The notes beneath the pieces were generated by a model. It had not been told where the DNA came from. It saw nothing but the letters and a program-made list of their open reading frames with translations, and made no database searches. The position numbers were made by a program, and so were the translations under genes. From contig NZ_CP135990.1 in NCBI RefSeq assembly GCF_030315915.2, positions 3,286,001 through 3,350,000 on the forward strand: a stretch of 64,000 bases of DNA, written 5' to 3'. Origin of the DNA: Providencia zhijiangensis. Lineage in GTDB: Bacteria > Pseudomonadota > Gammaproteobacteria > Enterobacterales > Enterobacteriaceae. Positions 18,047 through 26,283 of the stretch are shown one piece after another; position 1 is the first letter of the stretch, and each line of letters starts with the position of its first letter.

Positions 18047-19320
18047 GATGCCTCCCGCGTGATCCGCCGACGCTTAATTGCCATTACGGTCACGGGCAAG
18101 TTGGTGTTGAGTTGCCATTGAAGATGCTCAGTCACTGCGCCTTGCAGTTCAAAGTAGTCAGTTAGTGCTTGCTTACATGCTAATAGCACCGCTTCCTCAC
18201 AATCCGCGGATAAGGTAAATAACTTCCCCTGTTGATGAAGTCGGTAATCTGTTTCTGTCGGTAAAGTATTACATATCACTCGGTTACAGGCATCCGCAAA
18301 CAGGGTTATTGGATCACCTTGTTGGTTGGTTAACACCAATTGATCATCGCTACGCCCTTCGATGCGTTCAATAGCTATTTGCGCATCGCCGCAAGGGCAT
18401 GGGGTATCTCTAACGACCAAGATATCATCCAGTTGATAGCGCACAATAGGCTGAGTTTGCCGTGTAAAATCGGTGATAATCGGTGAAAAACGGCGTTCAT
18501 CAATCCACTGTTTTTCAATATGCAAAAAAACTTCATTCAGATGCAATGTGCCATGAGGGCAGGTGCAGCCAAGAAAACCTTCCGTCGCTTGATACACTTC
18601 GCCCACATCTGCAAAAACCGTTTTTAGCAGGGATTTGTCATCGGCATTTAGCACTTCCGCCACTGATATCACCCTTTTTGGGGTTAGTGAGCACTCATTT
18701 CGCTGCTGGCGTTTTGCGATTTCCACCAGCACCTGAGCAGGAGCAACAATAATGGTAGGCTGCCATTGATTAAGTGCAGCAAGATGCTCATCAAAATCCC
18801 CTAGCAAATCGTAAAACTGAAATGAGAGCCAACGGTTATTCACACTTTCATATAAGTTATTGTTTGCACGTAGAAACAGTGCAACGCGCTCTCCGGTAAA
18901 TAGCCCATCCGGCAGCATCTTAGCGAGCATGGTTCCCGACCAGCGAGCTTGCTCATCAGGGCTAACCACAAACACCCCGCGTTTTCCTGATGTCCCAGAC
19001 GATAACCCCACACTAAATTTCCCCACTGTTGGAGAAAAATCTCGGGAAGATTCGCTCTGTTTTGCGCAGGCAAGCAGCTCATCCACTTTCAGACCTTGGG
19101 TGTTCATACGGTCAAAATGCTGCATCATCAAGGCTTTATTCATCACAGGCCATTGAGTAAGTGCTTGCTCACAATAGGCCGAAAAATAGGGACTGCGCCG
19201 TAAAAAACGCTGAGTAAATGCCGACAATTTTCGCTGTTGATATCGCTCTAGCGCTGCACGATCCGTAAAACGCAGTCGGCGAGCCTGCCAGTAATACCAC
19301 AGAATTTTCAGCAGTTTCAC
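18043..19320 (-). CDS. Adenylate-forming enzyme, F390-synthetase/PaaK-like
   Basis: Protein of 425 residues related to coenzyme F390 synthetases and phenylacetate-CoA ligases. The ATP-binding loop is GLSSGTSGKRG at about residues 105-115. Near the C-terminus, FTRQTQPIVRYQLDDI and the CPCG-containing segment match the family's LVRYRTGD region. Such enzymes activate a carboxylic acid as its adenylate, for transfer to a thiol or alcohol, or for lactone formation. In this operon it would activate a fatty or keto acid. It overlaps both neighbours by four bases. The organism does not use F420, so F390 formation is not expected. Confidence 0.78.
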   Translation of the reverse strand: MKLLKILWYYWQARRLRFTDRAALERYQQRKLSAFTQRFLRRSPYFSAYCEQALTQWPVMNKALMMQHFDRMNTQGLKVDELLACAKQSESSRDFSPTVGKFSVGLSSGTSGKRGVFVVSPDEQARWSGTMLAKMLPDGLFTGERVALFLRANNNLYESVNNRWLSFQFYDLLGDFDEHLAALNQWQPTIIVAPAQVLVEIAKRQQRNECSLTPKRVISVAEVLNADDKSLLKTVFADVGEVYQATEGFLGCTCPHGTLHLNEVFLHIEKQWIDERRFSPIITDFTRQTQPIVRYQLDDILVVRDTPCPCGDAQIAIERIEGRSDDQLVLTNQQGDPITLFADACNRVICNTLPTETDYRLHQQGKLFTLSADCEEAVLLACKQALTDYFELQGAVTEHLQWQLNTNLPVTVMAIKRRRITREAS

Positions 19321-20117
19321 AGCTCACCTTCATGGCACAGTTGGATCGGTATCTGGCGTTTATCAATCTGATGCAATTTATTGAGCGTATCGTAATAGGC
19401 TTGGCTGTCATCCATAATCAAATTCGCTACCGCCATTGGTCCGCGTAATTCTCGGTAATTCGTTGGTGACCACGCCGCATCCCCCGCCAGCAAGATCCAG
19501 CCGTCATCCGTCGCGACACATAACCCAGTATGCCCCGCGGCATGACCTGGTAATGGCACGGCAATTAAAGTTTTTTCTGGGTTTATTGCGTAGCCAAATC
19601 CTAATTCGGCTAAGGCTTCAGGCAGCTCAATACGCTCAAAGCCTTCATAAAACCGTGCTCTTTCTTCGAAATCTTCAGGGATTAACCCACGTACAAAAGC
19701 TTTACGTAATGCGGAAAACCCAGTTAGATTGCGCGTTTTTTGCCACCCTTCCCCCGAACAGATTAACGGCACAGAGGGGAAATCCCGTAGCCCCGCAATA
19801 TGGTCACCATGGAAATGGGAAATAATCACCCCAGTAATATCAGCAGGCGTGATGCCATCCGCCTTAAGCTGAGAAACGAGAGCATCTTTGGTATCAAAAT
19901 AAACCGGCGTAACCGCTCGATACAGCCGAATGATCCCTTCACGGGTATGGTCATAAAAGTGGTCGGCATACCCCGTATCAAACAGCCAGCGCTGGTCATG
20001 CCCCTCAATCAGCCATGCCCGCGCGGGGAATTTACACGCTTTCATACTGGCACCTTTAAGGGCAACACAGCCGGGATGGGTGCAATATCCCACTTCAAAT
20101 ACCCGAATGTTCATCAT
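19317..20117 (-). CDS. Metallo-beta-lactamase-fold hydrolase
   Basis: Protein of 266 residues with the zinc motif HFHGDH at 101-106, a further metal-binding PGHAAGHTG and the bridging-aspartate region LLAGDAAWS. The fold is that of lactonases and thioesterase-like hydrolases (AHL-lactonase group), so it could hydrolyse an ester, lactone or thioester intermediate. Two adjacent ATG codons are possible starts; the first overlaps the preceding stop as ATGA. It is inside the seven-gene operon, so it probably acts on the pathway product of the ketosynthase, in place of a conventional thioesterase. Confidence 0.82.
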   Translation of the reverse strand: MMNIRVFEVGYCTHPGCVALKGASMKACKFPARAWLIEGHDQRWLFDTGYADHFYDHTREGIIRLYRAVTPVYFDTKDALVSQLKADGITPADITGVIISHFHGDHIAGLRDFPSVPLICSGEGWQKTRNLTGFSALRKAFVRGLIPEDFEERARFYEGFERIELPEALAELGFGYAINPEKTLIAVPLPGHAAGHTGLCVATDDGWILLAGDAAWSPTNYRELRGPMAVANLIMDDSQAYYDTLNKLHQIDKRQIPIQLCHEGEL

Positions 20118-21121
20118 GGTTTGCCCTCTTGGTTTTCATTAAGCCATTTTGCGGTGCGTGCGATGCCCTCCGCCATGGAATAGCGTGGGATGTAACCGAG
20201 TTCCTGCTGAGCGCGTTGATTGTTTAAAATCATCGTGAAATAAGCAGCGCCAAGGCTATAACGGGTTAATAACGGCTCTTTTCGCTGCATAATCGCCAAT
20301 TTTTCTAAGCAAAATGCCACACCGTATAATAGCGAATAAGGGGCTGATTTAATCTGGCACTCAGTACCTGTTTGCTCAAATAGCATTTTTAATGTCGTGG
20401 CCAACGGCTGAGGGTCTTGGTTGGTAATATTGTATACCGACCCGCTTTTTAACGGTTTTTGGGTTGCCAACATCATGGCATCCACCACATTTTCAACGTA
20501 GGTCAAATCGAAGGCATTTTTGCCCCCTGCCGGCAGCACCAATTTGCCATGACGGGCACGAACTTGCGCCATCAAACGCGGCAATAAAACCCGGTCATGC
20601 GCACCAAATAATCCACGAGGGCGCAAAATCACAAACGTAGTTGAGGGATAATTCGGCACTATCTTGGTAATCTCTTGCTCGGCAAGGAACTTCGTTCGCG
20701 CATAATCATTGGCAAATTGCGTGTTATTCGTTGATTCGAAAATATTGTGCTGATGAGTAAAATTGAAATAGATTGCAGGGGTGGAGATATGCACAAACCG
20801 CTCGATACCTTGCTCTGCCGCAGTCTGCGCCAAGGTTGTGGTGGCTTGCCAATTAATAGCTTCAAATGTTTCACGCTCACCCCATGGCGCCGACAGTGCA
20901 GCGCAGTGCCAAATGGCCTGACACCCCAACATCAATTTCCGTGCGTTTTCCGGTGTTAAGGTTGCCAGCTCTACGGGAATAAATGCCGCGCCAGAATCAG
21001 CTAATATCTGACCAATCGCCAAATCACGCCCACAAGCCACCACCTGATGCCCTTCACGTAGCAGTATTTCGACCGCATTGCGCCCAAGCCCGCTGGTCGC
21101 GCCGGTAACTAAGATTTTCAT
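20114..21121 (-). CDS. NAD(P)-dependent epimerase/dehydratase-family reductase
   Basis: Extended short-chain dehydrogenase of 335 residues, nearest in look to the 3-beta-hydroxysteroid dehydrogenase/OleD group. The Rossmann motif is GATSGLGRNA at 7-16, and the catalytic YxxxK is Y140-K144 with S113 upstream. It would reduce a beta-keto group or oxidise the alcohol. The adjacent ketosynthase makes beta-keto products, so ketoreduction is the simplest idea. Four-base overlaps on both sides. A sugar-nucleotide substrate is less likely, given the neighbours. Confidence 0.83.
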   Translation of the reverse strand: MKILVTGATSGLGRNAVEILLREGHQVVACGRDLAIGQILADSGAAFIPVELATLTPENARKLMLGCQAIWHCAALSAPWGERETFEAINWQATTTLAQTAAEQGIERFVHISTPAIYFNFTHQHNIFESTNNTQFANDYARTKFLAEQEITKIVPNYPSTTFVILRPRGLFGAHDRVLLPRLMAQVRARHGKLVLPAGGKNAFDLTYVENVVDAMMLATQKPLKSGSVYNITNQDPQPLATTLKMLFEQTGTECQIKSAPYSLLYGVAFCLEKLAIMQRKEPLLTRYSLGAAYFTMILNNQRAQQELGYIPRYSMAEGIARTAKWLNENQEGKP

Positions 21122-22116
21122 GGGACTAAAACCAGGGCAGATAAAGCCAAACCGGCTGCGGTTCCTACCAGCATTACGCGAGATTTGCCATAAAAACGGT
21201 CGGTGATAATGGCTTCATGTAGCGCGGAAGGAATTGATGCCGCCACTTGGTTGCCATGTGTGGCATAGATATCGACTAACTGTTCGGCGGTGACACTAAG
21301 GCGCTTGCGCATATGTTCCAAGGATAAGTGACTCGCTTGATGGGGAACTACCGTATCAATCTGCGCTAAGGTCACTCCCGCTTGAGACAGTATTCTCTCC
21401 ATAAAATCCTCAACCATGGCGGATGCCATCTTGAATAGCGGTTTGCCTTTCATGTGGAATAAGAAATCGCTCGGCTCCATACCTGAGCGCGGATTACGGC
21501 GAGTACCACCCGCCCTGATCTCACAAAGATCCAGCCCTTCAGGATAGGTTTCCAAACGAAATGCCAAAATGCCGCTATGCCCATCACCGCGCTCAACAAG
21601 TGTACAAGCTGCGCCATCACCAAAGATCAGCGAAGATTCTTCATGTTCCCAATCAATCCCACGAGAAGCAATATCCGCAGAGACAATCGCAATTCGGCGA
21701 TATTGATGGGTAGCGAGTAGCCCACCCGCAATTTGCAACGCCGATAAATAACTCACACAACTCGCATTCACATCAAAGCAAGCAATTCCCGAGTGAAGCG
21801 CTGAACTTGCAAGAATATGAGCTGCGCTACAAGGTAGGGCTTGAACGGGAATAGCCGATGCACAAATCAAGGCATCCACTGAAGCAGGATCAATATGGTG
21901 GCGAGTTAATGCGTCGTGAATTGCGGCGGCGGCTAATTCAGCTTGGCTATCGGTATTGGATGCATGGTAGCGCCAGCGGATCCCAGAGCGCTTTTCAACG
22001 TAACCGTTCGGCTTATTCAGCTGCTTATCCAAATCCATCGACAATATTTTATGTGTGGGTAGTGCGATGCCAGAAGCAATAATTTTCAGTGGCACAAACG
22101 TGTTGGGGTTAAGCAT
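21118..22116 (-). CDS. 3-oxoacyl-ACP synthase III-like ketosynthase
   Basis: Thiolase-fold condensing enzyme of 332 residues, first gene of the seven-gene operon. The catalytic triad of the FabH/OleA group is visible: Cys120 in DVNASCVSY, His259 in VVPHQAS and Asn289 in THGNQVAASIP. The C-terminal GTAAGLALSALVL fits the family. It would join two acyl groups, or acyl and malonyl, to a beta-keto product. It is not expected to be the housekeeping FabH, which normally lies in the plsX-fabH-fabD cluster. Its ATG follows a 146-base spacer where the operon promoter should lie. Confidence 0.85.
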   Translation of the reverse strand: MLNPNTFVPLKIIASGIALPTHKILSMDLDKQLNKPNGYVEKRSGIRWRYHASNTDSQAELAAAAIHDALTRHHIDPASVDALICASAIPVQALPCSAAHILASSALHSGIACFDVNASCVSYLSALQIAGGLLATHQYRRIAIVSADIASRGIDWEHEESSLIFGDGAACTLVERGDGHSGILAFRLETYPEGLDLCEIRAGGTRRNPRSGMEPSDFLFHMKGKPLFKMASAMVEDFMERILSQAGVTLAQIDTVVPHQASHLSLEHMRKRLSVTAEQLVDIYATHGNQVAASIPSALHEAIITDRFYGKSRVMLVGTAAGLALSALVLVP

Positions 22117-22262
22117 TTTTTACCTATTCTTGTAGTTTATTGCTTTATTACCCTTTCATTTATCAAATAACTCGTCGTCATGGTATCGGAAAAAGTGCAT
22201 ATAAAATAAATATTGGATAAGTCGGATTATTTTTCATCAAATAAATGCGCTTCGCTTTTATT

Positions 22263-23402
22263 TCAAAGATGGCGCCCCATATTCAATACTCGAGCCACAT
22301 TGCACGCTGTATTTTCTAAGTTTTCAGCCCCCTGCTTGAGCGCCTCACTAAGCGAAGACAATCTTGGCAGAATGCTAAATACCGCCGTGACACCTTCTTG
22401 GTGCAGACCTTTCACACCATCCCCTAACACACCACTTAATGCAATAACCGGAACCTGATGTTTTGCCGCGAGTCTCGCAATACCAAGAGGCGCTTTTCCG
22501 CCAGCGGTCTGCCCATCCATACTACCTTCCCCGATGATCACCAAATCGGCATCTGGTAAATGTTGCTCAAACGCTAAAGCGTCCATCACAATCTCAATAC
22601 CGGATTTAAGCTCACCGCCGAGTAGCGCAGCCGCTGCAACGGCGATCCCCCCTGCTGCGCCGCCACCTGCAAGATAACGATAGTCAGTCCCCGTTAACTG
22701 CTGAAGAAGCGCCGCAAACTGATTTAACCCATTGTCTAACTCTGCCACCATTTCTGGCGTTGCGCCTTTTTGTGGACCAAAAACTGCCGCAGAGCCGTGT
22801 TCCCCAACCAAGGGGTTACTCACATCACAAGCAATGTCGATTTTGCACTGAGATAAACGCGGATCAAGCTGCTGAATGTCAATATGCGCTATTTGCGAAA
22901 GGATATTCCCCGTGCTCCCCAGTAATTGATGATTTTCATCATAAAATCGCACACCCAGCGCCTGTAACATGCCGACACCACCATCCACTGTGGCGCTGCC
23001 GCCAATCCCTAGAATAATCCGCTCAACCCCTTGAGCAAGCGCATTGGCTATCAGCTCTCCCGTACCATAACTGTTCGTCAGCATCGGGTTTCGCTTGGCT
23101 ATAGGCACTAACATCAACCCACTGGCTTGCGCCATTTCAATCACCGCCGTCTTACTTTCAGCTAATAGCCCATAATAAGCCATGACAGGGAGCCCCAAAG
23201 GATCTGCCACGGTAACTGGTATTTTTTCGCCGTGCTGCGCCGCAATCAGCGCATCCACCGTTCCTTCTCCGCCATCAGCCACTGGCAGCGAAATATATTC
23301 CGCGTCAGGAAACACGCGTTGAAAACCTTTTATCACTGATTGAGCTGCAAGCTCGGCGCTCATGCTCTCTTTAAAAGAATCAGGTGCAATGATAATTTTC
23401 AT
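22263..23402 (-). CDS. Glycerate kinase
   Basis: Phosphorylates D-glycerate (to the 2-phosphate in enterobacterial GarK/GlxK) for entry into glycolysis. The 379-residue length fits. The N-terminus IIAPDSFKESMSAELAA and the motif PVADGGEGTVDAL are diagnostic; GIGGSATVDGGVGMLQALG and GEGSMDGQTAGGKAP follow. It is a lone gene here, without garP, garL or garR neighbours, between the lipid-like operon and the second MrpJ-like gene. GarK or GlxK cannot be decided from the sequence alone. Confidence 0.93.
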   Translation of the reverse strand: MKIIIAPDSFKESMSAELAAQSVIKGFQRVFPDAEYISLPVADGGEGTVDALIAAQHGEKIPVTVADPLGLPVMAYYGLLAESKTAVIEMAQASGLMLVPIAKRNPMLTNSYGTGELIANALAQGVERIILGIGGSATVDGGVGMLQALGVRFYDENHQLLGSTGNILSQIAHIDIQQLDPRLSQCKIDIACDVSNPLVGEHGSAAVFGPQKGATPEMVAELDNGLNQFAALLQQLTGTDYRYLAGGGAAGGIAVAAAALLGGELKSGIEIVMDALAFEQHLPDADLVIIGEGSMDGQTAGGKAPLGIARLAAKHQVPVIALSGVLGDGVKGLHQEGVTAVFSILPRLSSLSEALKQGAENLENTACNVARVLNMGRHL

Positions 23403-23936
23403 TAATCAGCATTCCTTATTTGCACGATGTCATATTTATTCTTATTTCTATAAACTATTTAAAATAATACCGATAATCAATAAACAAATCTGTATATTTA
23501 TGACGAAGTAAATATAAATCTTTCTCTCGAAACATATTTATGAATAATATATATATAAGTGTAACAGCCCATTACCTAATTCATACTTCATTATTATTTT
23601 TTGCATTATTTTTATAAAAAATAAGTCAGTAATTATCGCCATAAAAAACCAATAAAAACCCAAAAACCCAGATCATTTAGCTAATTAAATCAAAATAATC
23701 GAACATAAGACCCATAATCCTTTGTAATTTTACTCACTAACTGAGTGATCAAAATAGCTATTAACTATCGAAAATAGCCTATCAATCCGTCATAAATATT
23801 GGTAATTAGTTTAACTTAGCGGTTAAATACACCTAAATTGATATAGTCAATTTTCGATTACTCTCGCCAATTAAAGATAATAATATTTAATTATCTTTGA
23901 ATACTATTATCTCAATAAAACTCGCATGGAGGGATC
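23403..23936. other. AT-rich region before the second MrpJ-like gene
   Basis: 534 AT-rich bases without a supportable gene, between divergently transcribed glycerate kinase and the HTH gene. A small inverted repeat ACTCA-N5-TGAGT lies at 23732-23746. It resembles in composition the region before the first MrpJ-like gene. Confidence 0.5.
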
Positions 23937-24230
23937 ATGCTAGCTAATCAACAATTCGATAACCATGAAGTATCCACTTACATTGGTTCATTTCTTAAAC
24001 GACGACGTAAAGTTGTTGGGCTCACCGGTGCTGAACTCGCTTCTCGTTTAAGCATCAGCCAACAACAGATTTCTCGCTATGAGCGAGGTGTCAATGCGAT
24101 TACTATTCAAAATCTTTTGGGAATTTTGCATGCTTTAGAATTAAAAAAGCACGATATTGATGAGTTCCTACAAAATATTTTCAATTTTTATCATATCGAT
24201 ATTGATATGGAGAATAAGTTGTTTAACTAG
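23937..24230 (+). CDS. MrpJ-type HTH transcriptional regulator
   Basis: Second small XRE-type regulator, 97 residues, with the hallmark SQQQISRYERG at 41-51. It is clearly a relative of the gene at 4556 (both have a basic LRKRR/KRRRK helix before the HTH and an LxxxLHALEL-type helix after it). A GGAGG ribosome site precedes the ATG. No fimbrial gene adjoins it; the nearest fimbrial operon is about 9 kb upstream. It may be an orphan controlling motility or the neighbouring accessory block; that is inference. Confidence 0.85.
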   Translation: MLANQQFDNHEVSTYIGSFLKRRRKVVGLTGAELASRLSISQQQISRYERGVNAITIQNLLGILHALELKKHDIDEFLQNIFNFYHIDIDMENKLFN

Positions 24231-24257
24231 GAATTAGTTTCGACTAAACAACTCGTT

Positions 24258-24287
24258 AGGTATAGAGAGGGTAACGCCTCTCTACCT
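24258..24287 (+). terminator. Weak hairpin after the second MrpJ-like gene
   Basis: AGGTA(TA)GAGAGG pairs with CCTCTCTACCT if two bases are bulged, followed by a pyrimidine-rich run. It probably ends the preceding transcript. Confidence 0.4.
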
Positions 24288-24415
24288 CTTCGCTCTCTGA
24301 GTTACCCGTAATTCCCCACAATTCCCTTCATACTTGTGACAAAATCAACGCCTATAAATCAACTTTGAACATTGCTAAGATGGAAAAACTAGCAAATCTT
24401 GTGATGGAGATAATG

Positions 24416-24994
24416 ATGAGTATCCAGCGCGACACTATTTTGAGCCATGCGTTAAACCAGTTAGAGAAACAGGGGTTATCCGCCTCGACAGAGAGTTTAC
24501 TCACTGAAATTGAGTCCGATTTTACGACCTTACGCCAATTTTGGCCTGATGATGAAGCCCTCGTTTATGATTCTCTACGCTATCACGGGCAGCAAATTGA
24601 AGTGTGGCAGCGTCAAACCTTATTAGATGAGCGACTCAGCCCACAATCAAAACTCATGGCTCGTTATCAACAATTGGCAGAGAAAGTCCGTGAAGGGCGT
24701 TTTCCTGGCTGCCTGTTTATTTCCGCCTGCAACTATTATCCAGACCCAGAGCACCCTATCCATCAATTAAGCCGACTGCAAAAATCCAACTCATTCAGCT
24801 TTACTAAGCAGCTGCTCGATGAGCTAGATATTGAAGATGCAGAACTCGTCGCCAATCAGATGGAGTTGGTCTTAGAAGGCTGCTTAAATCGCTTGTTGGT
24901 TAATCGTGATATCCGTGATGTGGAAATTGCTCAACAGCTTTCTGAAGATATTTTGACTATCGCTCTGTGCCGTAAAAAAGGCGCATTAAGTTAA
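24416..24994 (+). CDS. yjdC: TetR-family regulator YjdC
   Basis: Homologue of E. coli YjdC, a TetR-type regulator of unknown target. The 192-residue product aligns along its length: an N-terminal HTH region, RQFWPDDEALVYDSLRYH, then the conserved GCLFISACNYYPDPEHPIHQL and MELVLEGCLNRLLVNR. The open frame extends to a TTG at 24365, but the GGAG at 24405-24408 and alignment with YjdC place the start at the second ATG, 24416. In E. coli it lies between dsbD and pheU; here it keeps the tRNA-Phe neighbour but not dsbD. Confidence 0.9.
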   Translation: MSIQRDTILSHALNQLEKQGLSASTESLLTEIESDFTTLRQFWPDDEALVYDSLRYHGQQIEVWQRQTLLDERLSPQSKLMARYQQLAEKVREGRFPGCLFISACNYYPDPEHPIHQLSRLQKSNSFSFTKQLLDELDIEDAELVANQMELVLEGCLNRLLVNRDIRDVEIAQQLSEDILTIALCRKKGALS

Positions 24995-25120
24995 AATTCG
25001 TACACTCGCGCGTTAAACAGGCGTTTTTTGTCGAAAAAGAAAACACTCAGTCAGAAAATGGTTTTTTTTATAAAAAATGCATTGACGGGAACAGCCTAAT
25101 ACGGTTTAATGCGCCCCGTT

Positions 25121-25196
25121 GCCCGGATAGCTCAGTCGGTAGAGCAGGGGATTGAAAATCCCCGTGTCCTTGGTTCGATTCCGAGTCCGGGCACCA
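25121..25196 (+). tRNA. pheU: tRNA-Phe (GAA)
   Basis: A 76-base tRNA including the encoded CCA. The acceptor stem GCCCGGA pairs with TCCGGGC, the anticodon GAA is at 25154-25156, and the T-loop GGTTCGATTCC is normal. The sequence looks identical to E. coli tRNA-Phe, and in E. coli it also adjoins yjdC. Confidence 0.98.
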
Positions 25197-25206
25197 CTAT
25201 TTAAAG

Positions 25207-25230
25207 AACCCGCCCTAGTGGCGGGTTTTT
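25207..25230 (+). terminator. Terminator after tRNA-Phe
   Basis: AACCCGCC (25207-25214) pairs with GGCGGGTT (25220-25227), followed by a T-run. It lies 10 bases after the tRNA. Confidence 0.9.
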
Positions 25231-25320
25231 GCTTTCTAGCGGATCACTTCAGTCTTCACTTCTCAAAAACTACTTTCTTTGTTCACCACTACCACCCTAA
25301 AAAATAGCGTGAAATCGTGA

Positions 25321-26244
25321 CTACAAGCTTTTGAGTAAGTCTTGACGATATGGCAATGCGGTCATTGCACCTTTCGCCGTGGTGGCTAATGCACCGCAAA
25401 TTTGAGCTTGCCCAATAATCACACCCAGCGTGTCTTCATCACGCGGCAGACCATACACCGCCAGCCCTGCCAGTAAACCTGCGACAAAAGCATCTCCCGC
25501 ACCTGTCGTATCAACCACCACTACCGGTCTAGCAGAATAATGTAGGATATCTCCCTGCCAACACACCATCACCCCATTTTTACCTAGAGTGACCAGCAGC
25601 AAATCAAAAGAATACTGTGCTGAAAGCTGTGCAATACCTTGCTGAATATCGGTTTTGCCACTTAGGAAAAATAACTCCTCCTCAGATAACTTCACTACCG
25701 AAGCGAAAGTTAGCGCTTTATGTAAACATTCACGTAGTAGATTTTCATCCTGCCAAAGATCCGTTCGGATATTAGGATCAAAACTGACGCGTCCACCGAC
25801 ACTACAGATTTTTTCCATGGCATAAAATGTGGTACTGCGGCTCGGTTCCGCACTCAGCGCGATAGAGCAAGCGTGTAGCCATTCATTTTTCTGAAATACG
25901 GGTAAGTCCTCAACTTCTAAAAAAAGATCTGCTGCGGGACGAACCATAAACGTAAAGGTTCGTTCTCCCTCTTCATCCAGTTCAACCACCACCGTTGATG
26001 TACGATGTTGCGGGTCCAGCTTCATATAGTCGGTGTTCACTTTCTCTTGCTCTAACGTGCGGCACATAAAGCGGCCAAAAGGATCATCCCCAACACGACC
26101 AATAAACCCACTTTGTCCATCAAGGCGAGCAACCCCAGCCGCCACATTCGCAGGCGCACCACCCGGCATCTGAAGTAAGCAGCCTTCTCTTTCGGGGATC
26201 AAATCAACAACAGCATCACCGAGAACCCACACTTTATCGGTCAT
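25321..26244 (-). CDS. cscK: Fructokinase of the sucrose locus
   Basis: PfkB-family sugar kinase of 307 residues; phosphorylates the fructose released from sucrose. The N-terminal WVLGDAVVDLIPE, the GGAPANVA motif and the ATP/anion-hole motif DTTGAGDAFVAG are present. A six-residue upstream extension exists, but GGAG sits correctly before the ATG at 26244. It lies in the csc locus, transcribed in the same direction as the repressor and separated from it by 39 bases, so the two probably share a transcript. Confidence 0.9.
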   Translation of the reverse strand: MTDKVWVLGDAVVDLIPEREGCLLQMPGGAPANVAAGVARLDGQSGFIGRVGDDPFGRFMCRTLEQEKVNTDYMKLDPQHRTSTVVVELDEEGERTFTFMVRPAADLFLEVEDLPVFQKNEWLHACSIALSAEPSRSTTFYAMEKICSVGGRVSFDPNIRTDLWQDENLLRECLHKALTFASVVKLSEEELFFLSGKTDIQQGIAQLSAQYSFDLLLVTLGKNGVMVCWQGDILHYSARPVVVVDTTGAGDAFVAGLLAGLAVYGLPRDEDTLGVIIGQAQICGALATTAKGAMTALPYRQDLLKSL

Positions 26245-26283
26245 AAATAACTCCACAAGCAATATTGAAAATAGTCAGTATGA

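Noticed and set aside
15203-22116. Seven-gene operon as an ordinary ole (olefin) cluster
   Set aside because: There is no OleB alpha/beta-hydrolase, the ligase is of the F390/PaaK type and not OleC-like in length, and additional oxygenases are present.
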